The translations under genes were made by a program, and so were the position numbers. Below are positions 1 through 5,619 of a DNA stretch of 8,298 bases, piece after piece. The notes under the pieces were generated by a model that made no database searches, was not told where the DNA came from, and saw only the letters and a list, made by a program, of their open reading frames with translations. Origin of the DNA: Erysipelotrichaceae bacterium UBA6182 (GTDB lineage Bacteria > Bacillota_I > Bacilli_A > Erysipelotrichales > Erysipelotrichaceae); assembly GCA_002422065.1 (NCBI GenBank), contig DITO01000041.1, positions 1 through 8,298 on the forward strand. Direction: 5' to 3'. Within the stretch, counting starts at the first letter, position 1. The number at the start of each line of letters is the position of its first letter.

Positions 1-963
1 TGCTTTAATGATCAGCTTATAGGCTTTAAGTTGATACAGGAAATAGATGATTTGAGTCTTATAACTGAATCTTTTATTAAAAATCATTTTGGTCCATTTC
101 GAAAAGTACTCACGTATCTTGCTCGCATTTTCTCCAATATATTCCAAACGAACGTTATCATCAACATCACTGTTCATGATGCGTAATGTGGTTAAGTGCA
201 AACCATGAGTCATATACATGTATTTAACTTCTTTAGAGAGAACATCTAAGTTACTCGTGAGATGTGTTTGAATATAGTCCTCAACAATTCTTATTGCTTC
301 ATAGACATCAAATATCTTTGGTTTTAGGCTATGTGCGATTGATGTAGAACGTTGATAATAATAATACAAGGCTTCGTTCACTTTGGTAACTTTATTTGCT
401 TTAAAGTATAAGATTGGTATTGTTGCTAGATCTTCATACCAGAGTCCAACAGGGAACTGGACATCTGAGAACAGTGTTGTACGATAAAGCTTGTTACATG
501 CACTGTTGTTTATTCCTAATAAATCAGGTCGATCAGAAATTGAAAACGAATCAAAATCGCCGCCACTTGAGAACTCTTGGCGATCATTGTAAACATACAA
601 CATGTCACAAGCTACAATATCTGAATTTGTCTCGATTGCTTTAAGATAAAGCTTTTCCAACATCGTCAGATCAATGGTATCATCACTATCAATAAACGCT
701 ACATACTCACCTTTAGCATGTTTCAATCCTGTGTTACGAGCAGCAGAAAGGCCCGCATTGATTTGTTCTATCAAGCGGGCATTATTCAAACCTTTAATAA
801 TTTCTCTTGCAATGTCTGCAGACGTATCCGTCGATCCATCATTGACTAAGATGAGTTCAAAACCTTGAAAAGTCTGTTTAATTATACTTTCCAAACATTT
901 CGCTAAATAATCTTCGACATTATAAATTGGTACGATGACACTAATCGAAATTGGATTTGTCAT
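1..963 (-). CDS. Family 2 glycosyltransferase (3' end outside window)
   Basis: This is a GT-A fold, family 2 glycosyltransferase that would transfer a sugar from a nucleotide-sugar donor to a growing surface glycan on the cytoplasmic face. The frame is open from the ATG at 963 to base 1, giving 321 residues without a stop, so the C-terminus is missing. The N-terminus has the family pattern SVIVPIYNVEDYL (residues 8-20), then LVNDGSTD (39-46), AGLSAARNTG (70-79) and the metal-binding FIDSDD (90-95, acidic D92/D94/D95). WYEDL (175-179) fits the usual position of the catalytic base. Residues 215-321 are less conserved and rich in Lys and aromatic residues. The start lies one base after the stop of the LCP gene (TGATATG) and has no clear Shine-Dalgarno sequence, so translation probably depends on re-initiation. 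The sugar specificity cannot be read from the sequence. Family assignment is secure; role in this locus is inferred from neighbours. Confidence 0.93.
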   Translation of the reverse strand, partial: MTNPISISVIVPIYNVEDYLAKCLESIIKQTFQGFELILVNDGSTDTSADIAREIIKGLNNARLIEQINAGLSAARNTGLKHAKGEYVAFIDSDDTIDLTMLEKLYLKAIETNSDIVACDMLYVYNDRQEFSSGGDFDSFSISDRPDLLGINNSACNKLYRTTLFSDVQFPVGLWYEDLATIPILYFKANKVTKVNEALYYYYQRSTSIAHSLKPKIFDVYEAIRIVEDYIQTHLTSNLDVLSKEVKYMYMTHGLHLTTLRIMNSDVDDNVRLEYIGENASKIREYFSKWTKMIFNKRFSYKTQIIYFLYQLKAYKLIIKA

Positions 964-964
964 A

Positions 965-3535
965 TCATGGTGTTGCTGGAACGCTATCCGCCTTCTTACC
1001 AACCGTTAGAGTCAAACTCGTTGGGAAAGTTGATTTAGTGTAAGTCGTCGTGTTACTGATGCTAGGTGATATGCTGATAATTTTGCCAGCATTCACTTCA
1101 CTAACTTCTTCTACTTTGGTAATCGTCGGATTTAGACCATTATTTGTGAGCCAAGTTTTTAGATCCACTTCAGTAGAACCAACAAAATTCGGTACTGCTA
1201 AAGTAGGCTCAACTTTTGTAGACAAGGTCAAAGTAAGTTTATCAATGGTTCTAAATTTCTTTGTAGCTAAATAGCGTTCAATATAGACGGGTTCAACTTT
1301 TAAAACAGTTCCCTCAATTTTACTTGGATCATACTTACGAATGTAGGTAATTTGGTCAAGTGAACTCACTAACTTACGTGCAAACTCATCGACTTGTGCC
1401 TCCGTCCAGTCTACTTTTGGAATTTCAACGAAAGGATAATCATAAACTTGAAGTTTGATTACTCTATCTGTAGGAATCTTAGTGTATGCAATTGGATCTT
1501 GAGCATATACTTTCCCAGCCTTACTCACATCATAGATTGAATCATCTGAAGTGATCCAAGTGTATTGTAAAGTTACGTTATTTTGTGTTGCCCAAGTACG
1601 AATTTCTGTAAGATCATCCAATGTAGTATTCCAGATGAAATCTTCAACAATATCCTGACACTCTTCATATTTTCGATTGTCATATAAGCTACAATCTAGG
1701 ACTTTCTTGATTACACCAATCGTGAGATTTGTAATCTTACTTGTTCGACGTCCATACTTCTCACTTTGAGTCACAATCTGATTATGAACATAGGCATCTG
1801 AATACAGTGCGCTTCCAGCTCGTATTTCACTTACACTTATTGCAATATTACGAGCCTTCGCCCATTCTTTAACACGTTCATATGTCCAAACGCCATCTTT
1901 CTCAGACAACATATTTGGCATAATGTCTGGGATGACATCATGTATTCTTTTTTCATCGTATTCCTCAAGATAAACAACCGGTCTTTCAACCCACCATTCG
2001 ATACTAAATCGAGCTGGTTCGGGAATTTTCGGCTCATAATTATAGTCTAAGTTTCCTAGAATAAAGTTTCGATTGTCTTCTATTGCACCATTAAATAGAC
2101 GATAGATCCATAAAGGCAGTTCCATTGCTTCATTATAGTTTGTTGATCCATAGCCTGTTACACGTGATCCTTCGATTTCCAGAACGCGTTCTGATTCAAC
2201 AAAGCTATTACTCATCGCCTGCATTGTGTAATTAAACAAACTTAACATTTGTTCTAAAGACATGTTGGTCTTAATATTACTGCTAGCAGCATCTAGAATG
2301 TTCAAAATAACATTAACGTCTTTTGTAGCCAATACCGAATTGATAAGCTGGGTTATGACTTGCTGTTGATTGAGTTGTCTCTGATAGTCACCGCCTGGCA
2401 TCAACTTACGTTCACGAGCAAATGCAAGTGTCTGTTCTCCAGTCAGATGGTTATTTCCTGCTGGAACCCATACAGTAAAATGTCCACGTTCCGCATCAGA
2501 ACTTTGTCCTACGAATTCTATTGGCGAGTTGATCAAAAGACCTCCCATTGCATCAACGATTTCGACGACACCTTTGAAGTTAACTTCTGCGAAGAAATCA
2601 ATTTTAATGTCCATTAGATTCTGTACAGTATCAATCGTACATTGTCTGGAAATGACACGAGCATGCGTAATTTTGTCTGACTCTTGGTTCTTATAACAAG
2701 CGATCGGGACATAACTATCACGTGCGATACTCGTTAAAGTAGCTTTAAACGTATAGGGGTTAAATGTCGCAATGATTAGGGTATCCGATAAGCGCCCATC
2801 GTTTCCCATAATTAACACTGTGAATGGTGTTTTAGTCACATCAAACTCAGTGTTTGACTGATTGGTGACTTCAACTTTTGCTTCATAATGATAGATTTCA
2901 GTCGTTTTGTCTAGGTATTCTTCATAACCATCATTAACAATGAAAAAACTATAGTAGTCGGATGGCATTGCAGCTACATCGACATCACCAGATAATAATC
3001 CAAGATACAAATCATTGTAATTACTATATTCGACAAATTTGACTGAAAGAGACTTCTTTTCAAGTTCTGCTTTAGCAAGTTTGTTTCCTTCTTGAATGTC
3101 TTCTCCAGCAATGACACCAAAACGCTTTCCAGAAACATCTTCAATATCTTTAATTGCGTTCTGATTATATGTGATGAAAACACCAGCTACTGTTTCTGTT
3201 TGAACAGGATTTACGACAATTTCATCAACACCTTTATTGACTCGATTAACGAGATAAACGGTTATTGTGCTAAAAATGACAAAGAATACAAACACAACCA
3301 AGATTACAATACTCATATTTCGGCTCTTTTTTCGAACTGACAAAATGATTGCTAAATCGATTAAAATAAGCAATAACAAGCCTACACCATTGACAATTAG
3401 AAATATGTTCGATGAGAAACTACTGTATCGCGTCAAATTGAATAAAATGTATAGTATTTCGATATTAATTAACACACCAATGACTTGGATGACCCAATCG
3501 AGTGGTCTGTTTTTTATATTTGTATTTTTTGACAT
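965..3535 (-). CDS. LCP (LytR-CpsA-Psr) family protein with solute-binding-like lobe and C-terminal PASTA-like repeats
   Basis: LCP proteins are extracytoplasmic phosphotransferases that move lipid-linked glycans (teichoic acid, capsule) onto peptidoglycan. Here 856 residues contain, in order: three TM helices (about 13-34, 43-67, 74-97); a region resembling one lobe of a family 3 solute-binding protein (about 106-222, with IEDVSGKRFGVIAG at 131-144 and LLSGDVDVAAMPS at 180-192); the LCP domain (about 236-402); a linker; and four degenerate PASTA-like repeats (534-848). LCP hallmarks are IMGNDGRLSDT (242-252), SIARDSY (269-275), VDAMGG (327-332), LTGEQTLAFARERK (364-377) and GDYQRQLNQQQ (382-392). 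These supply the D246, R248, D251, R272, R374, R376, R386 and Q390 positions expected for pyrophosphate/metal binding. Typical LCP proteins are 300-500 residues, so this one is about twice the usual size. Cysteines come in two pairs (280/299, 615/626), all outside the membrane. Start: GGAG at 3545-3548, 9 nt before ATG. Ligand and substrate are unknown. Confidence 0.9.
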   Translation of the reverse strand: MSKNTNIKNRPLDWVIQVIGVLINIEILYILFNLTRYSSFSSNIFLIVNGVGLLLLILIDLAIILSVRKKSRNMSIVILVVFVFFVIFSTITVYLVNRVNKGVDEIVVNPVQTETVAGVFITYNQNAIKDIEDVSGKRFGVIAGEDIQEGNKLAKAELEKKSLSVKFVEYSNYNDLYLGLLSGDVDVAAMPSDYYSFFIVNDGYEEYLDKTTEIYHYEAKVEVTNQSNTEFDVTKTPFTVLIMGNDGRLSDTLIIATFNPYTFKATLTSIARDSYVPIACYKNQESDKITHARVISRQCTIDTVQNLMDIKIDFFAEVNFKGVVEIVDAMGGLLINSPIEFVGQSSDAERGHFTVWVPAGNNHLTGEQTLAFARERKLMPGGDYQRQLNQQQVITQLINSVLATKDVNVILNILDAASSNIKTNMSLEQMLSLFNYTMQAMSNSFVESERVLEIEGSRVTGYGSTNYNEAMELPLWIYRLFNGAIEDNRNFILGNLDYNYEPKIPEPARFSIEWWVERPVVYLEEYDEKRIHDVIPDIMPNMLSEKDGVWTYERVKEWAKARNIAISVSEIRAGSALYSDAYVHNQIVTQSEKYGRRTSKITNLTIGVIKKVLDCSLYDNRKYEECQDIVEDFIWNTTLDDLTEIRTWATQNNVTLQYTWITSDDSIYDVSKAGKVYAQDPIAYTKIPTDRVIKLQVYDYPFVEIPKVDWTEAQVDEFARKLVSSLDQITYIRKYDPSKIEGTVLKVEPVYIERYLATKKFRTIDKLTLTLSTKVEPTLAVPNFVGSTEVDLKTWLTNNGLNPTITKVEEVSEVNAGKIISISPSISNTTTYTKSTFPTSLTLTVGKKADSVPATP
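992..1936 (-). repeat. Four degenerate PASTA-like repeats at the LCP C-terminus (protein level)
   Basis: Residues about 534-612, 613-699, 705-774 and 780-848 share one plan. Each has a helix with an aromatic residue (KEWAKARNI, RTWATQNNV, DEFARKL, KTWLTNNGL), then strands, and ends in a hydrophobic alternating strand (ITNLTIGVIKK, VIKLQVYD, DKLTLTLSTK, TSLTLTVGKK). The last copy, opening VPNFVGSTEVDLKTWL, is a good PASTA match; the others are diverged. PASTA domains commonly bind peptidoglycan or muropeptides, so these may hold the enzyme at the wall. DNA-level repetition is not evident. Confidence 0.65.
2330..2830 (-). other. LCP catalytic domain
   Basis: Residues about 236-402 contain all the conserved blocks of the LytR-CpsA-Psr domain, in the right order: the GNDGR-x-SDT block, IARDSY, VDAMGG, LTGEQTLAF followed by R-x-R, and the terminal R-x-x-x-Q block. 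The arginine and aspartate positions thought to bind the lipid pyrophosphate and metal are kept, so the domain looks active. Confidence 0.9.
2870..3220 (-). other. Solute-binding-protein-like lobe within the LCP protein
   Basis: Residues 106-222 resemble the half of an ABC-type solute-binding protein that begins with the usual 'I-x-D-L-x-G-K-x-x-G-V' strand (here IEDVSGKRFGVI, 131-142) and later has 'L-x-x-G-x-V-D-x-A' (LLSGDVDVAAM, 180-190). About 115 residues are enough for only one lobe of the usual two-lobed fold. It lies between the third TM helix and the LCP domain, so it should be extracytoplasmic. A role as a ligand sensor or as a scaffold is inference. Confidence 0.65.
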
Positions 3536-3538
3536 TAT

Positions 3539-4174
3539 CTATATCTCCAAAAATTGTGCAATTTGAAGCACTCCCTTATAATCAATTACGATAAATGCAG
3601 CCTTATTTTGAAACTCATGTTCTGGAAATTCTTCCCGATCGACATAAGTCCACTCCACTTCCATATAATATGCATTGTAATTTTCACCCAGGAAGGTAAA
3701 TGGTCTGGCATAATCTGCAGTACCTGTAATCGTTTCAACCTCTAACAATTGATCTTTACCATATTTGTTTGCAAATGCATCTAGATCACGATAAAACCCA
3801 AGACGTGAAGATTCCATAAGTGTGAGGTATGAATGACTTACGATGTATGTTAAACCACCGACATCATAGCTCCCACCTTTATTCGTCCAAGTGTAATAAT
3901 CCGCAATAAAACTCTTAACAACAAGATTTACTTCAGGTAGGATATCGTCAGTGTCTGCCTTTAGCTGATCACTTAACTCAATATACAAATCCTTCTGAAG
4001 TTGTGTTGGACGCTTTGGTAATGCGTAAACCTCGTTGTAGGTAAGGCCAGATTTCTTCTCACCTTCATTACCTGAATTTTTAAAGATGATGCTCGCCATA
4101 TTAATTAAAATCGCCAAAATTCCTAAGCCCATGATGATTTCAAATAATATTGTTTTTGTTATTCTTAACTTCAT
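3539..4174 (-). CDS. Unrecognised single-pass membrane protein with extracytoplasmic domain
   Basis: I do not recognise this 211-residue protein. It has a short Lys/Arg N-terminus, one TM helix (about 9-31) and a soluble domain of about 175 residues, predicted to lie outside the membrane. A linker (32-55) rich in Lys, Glu and Asn leads to a helical stretch (58-97). Next come an aromatic and glycine-rich segment WTNKGGSYDVGGLTYIV (96-112), another helical part (113-146), and alternating hydrophobic strands at the C-terminus (157-210). One helical part followed by C-terminal strands behind an N-terminal anchor could suit an NTF2/VirB8-like fold, but that is only a guess. It has no cysteine and no catalytic motif I can name. 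It lies between the MBOAT and LCP genes, with gaps of 22 and 3 nt, so it probably serves the same envelope pathway, perhaps as an adaptor. The start is fixed by a GGAGG site 4 nt before ATG. It is certainly coding; function unknown. Confidence 0.85.
   Translation of the reverse strand: MKLRITKTILFEIIMGLGILAILINMASIIFKNSGNEGEKKSGLTYNEVYALPKRPTQLQKDLYIELSDQLKADTDDILPEVNLVVKSFIADYYTWTNKGGSYDVGGLTYIVSHSYLTLMESSRLGFYRDLDAFANKYGKDQLLEVETITGTADYARPFTFLGENYNAYYMEVEWTYVDREEFPEHEFQNKAAFIVIDYKGVLQIAQFLEI
3545..3548 (-). promoter_or_regulatory. Ribosome binding site GGAG for the LCP gene
   Basis: GGAG within TTGGAGATATAG sits 9 nt before the ATG at 3535. It lies inside the last codons of the upstream 211-residue gene, whose TAG stop is between the site and the ATG, so the two genes are closely coupled. 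Confidence 0.75.
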
Positions 4175-4178
4175 AAGA

Positions 4179-4183
4179 CCTCC
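4179..4183 (-). promoter_or_regulatory. Ribosome binding site GGAGG for the 211-residue protein
   Basis: GGAGG lies 4 nt before the ATG at 4174, within the 22-nt gap after the MBOAT stop. The spacing is slightly short but the core is perfect, which supports both the start and the reality of this unrecognised gene. Confidence 0.8.
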
Positions 4184-4196
4184 AATGTTCTTGTTC

Positions 4197-5606
4197 TTAG
4201 AATCTAAAATATATAAACGGATTATATGAGTTACTGATTAAATACATCATACTTAGGTATAGGACGATTAATAGAAATAAGAAGTAAACATAATACCCAA
4301 CTCTATTCTGCTTTATTCTCAATAAACTCATTTTAACGATTGGAGTTGAGCCCAACAGAGCTAAACCGAAATATGGCCATAAATAGAGTAATCGAGCATT
4401 TTTAATTGAGACAACATTCAATCCTTCATGAATTGAAACCATTTTGGTCAATATGACTTGAATTTGACTAAAACCATTTGAGTTGAACAATACCCAGCTG
4501 ACCATTACCAATAACAAGGTGTAAATATAACGCAATGGTCCGAGTTTATCAATATACTTTGCCAAGAAGAGCTTCTCAATGATGAGTATTACCCCAAAGT
4601 ATACACCCCAAATGACAAAATTCCAATTTGCACCATGCCACAATCCTGTTAGAAACCACACTGTGAATAGATTGAAAACCCAGCGGATTTGCGTTACACG
4701 ATTACCGCCTAATGGAATGTACACATAATCTCTAAACCAAGTGCTTAAAGACATGTGCCAGCGTCTCCAAAAATCGGTAATCGATCCAGCGATATATGGA
4801 TAATTGAAGTTCTCAAGGAAGTTGAAACCAAACATCTTACCTAATCCAATCGCCATGTCACTGTACGCACTGAAATCAAAGTATATCTGCAGTGTATAAG
4901 CTAACACACCCATCCAGGCCATGGTAAATGTCATTTGATCAAGTGGTAGTTTAGCAAAAACATAATTTGCAGCAATTGCTACATTGTTCGCAAGTATTAC
5001 CTTCTTTCCTAAGCCTAGTATGAATCGTTGAAAACCCTCAGAAAAATCTTGAATGCTCTCCTTGCGATGTTCAAGTTCATGTTCAATTGTTGCATAACGC
5101 ACAATCGGTCCAGCGATAAGCTGTGGAAAGAATGCAACGTAAGTTAGTAATAGATGTAACTTCTTCTGTACTTGCACTTTCCCAAAGTATGCATCAATAA
5201 CATAAGACATAAGCTGGAAAGTATAGAAACTGATCCCAATCGGCAGACGTATGGAAACATTGGGCAGATTCAAAGATAATAACGAGTTGATGTTAAACAA
5301 AATGAAATTTGTATATTTAAACACAGCTAAGGCACCAATATCAAACACTAAGGTTAAAACAAACACAAGCAATGCTTTTTTAGTATTACATTTTCTCTGC
5401 AAATCATGAAACCAAAGTGTTGTAAAGTAGTTTAAGCTCACCGTTGCAAGCATCAAAACAATATAAATTGGTTCTCCCCAACTATAAAAAACGACTGAAA
5501 ACACCAAAAGAATCCAATTTCGGATTCTTAGACTCTTCGTACTGTAGTAGACCAAGACAACCAATGGTAGGAAGATGGTCAGAAACGTTAAACTGCTAAA
5601 TAACAT
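4197..5606 (-). CDS. MBOAT family membrane-bound O-acyltransferase (AlgI/DltB-like)
   Basis: The protein passes an acyl group, often acetyl, from a cytoplasmic donor across the membrane for O-acylation of a surface polymer. Its 469 residues are mostly hydrophobic, with about ten membrane segments. Family landmarks are RLPIGISFYTFQLMSYVID (120-138), FFPQLIAGPIVRY (159-171), YFDFSAYSDMAIGLGKMFG (242-260), DFWRRWHMSLSTWFRDYVYI (278-297) followed by PLGGN, and TGLWHGANW (320-328). H324 is the expected catalytic histidine and H284 the second conserved one. The last six residues are FIYFRF, which match the C-terminal acyl-shuttle hexapeptide known in DltX and in MBOATs with a fused shuttle; Y466 would carry the acyl group to a partner serine enzyme. 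The DHHW protein immediately upstream is the obvious partner. The start is supported by AGGGAG 7 nt before ATG, and the upstream gene's stop codon overlaps that site. The acyl group and acceptor cannot be told from sequence. Confidence 0.96.
   Translation of the reverse strand: MLFSSLTFLTIFLPLVVLVYYSTKSLRIRNWILLVFSVVFYSWGEPIYIVLMLATVSLNYFTTLWFHDLQRKCNTKKALLVFVLTLVFDIGALAVFKYTNFILFNINSLLSLNLPNVSIRLPIGISFYTFQLMSYVIDAYFGKVQVQKKLHLLLTYVAFFPQLIAGPIVRYATIEHELEHRKESIQDFSEGFQRFILGLGKKVILANNVAIAANYVFAKLPLDQMTFTMAWMGVLAYTLQIYFDFSAYSDMAIGLGKMFGFNFLENFNYPYIAGSITDFWRRWHMSLSTWFRDYVYIPLGGNRVTQIRWVFNLFTVWFLTGLWHGANWNFVIWGVYFGVILIIEKLFLAKYIDKLGPLRYIYTLLLVMVSWVLFNSNGFSQIQVILTKMVSIHEGLNVVSIKNARLLYLWPYFGLALLGSTPIVKMSLLRIKQNRVGYYVYFLFLLIVLYLSMMYLISNSYNPFIYFRF
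4200..4217 (-). other. C-terminal acyl-shuttle hexapeptide FIYFRF of the MBOAT
   Basis: The last six codons before the TAA read Phe-Ile-Tyr-Phe-Arg-Phe. In the Dlt pathway and related systems, a C-terminal hexapeptide of this type, carried by DltX or fused to the MBOAT, accepts the acyl group on its tyrosine and hands it to a serine of a second transferase. Here the tyrosine would be Y466 and the receiving serine S335 of the DHHW protein. Confidence 0.8.
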
Positions 5607-5613
5607 AGCCGAT

Positions 5614-5619
5614 CTCCCT
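5614..5619 (-). promoter_or_regulatory. Ribosome binding site AGGGAG for MBOAT, overlapping the DHHW stop codon
   Basis: AGGGAG lies 7 nt before the MBOAT ATG. The TAG stop of the DHHW gene (5618-5620) runs into it (TAGGGAG), so ribosomes finishing the first gene stop on top of the next initiation site. This suggests translational coupling and confirms the MBOAT start. Confidence 0.85.

Noticed and set aside
355..366. Four ATA units in the glycosyltransferase gene
   Set aside because: These encode a short Tyr run; triplet changes keep the frame and four units are too few to suggest a variable repeat.
414..868. Two short plus-strand frames (414-644 and 674-868)
   Set aside because: They lie opposite the glycosyltransferase, which has clear family motifs in its own frame; the short products have no recognisable features.
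2870..3220. A separate ABC transporter binding protein
   Set aside because: The region is in frame and continuous with the LCP protein, has only one lobe, and no transporter genes are present.
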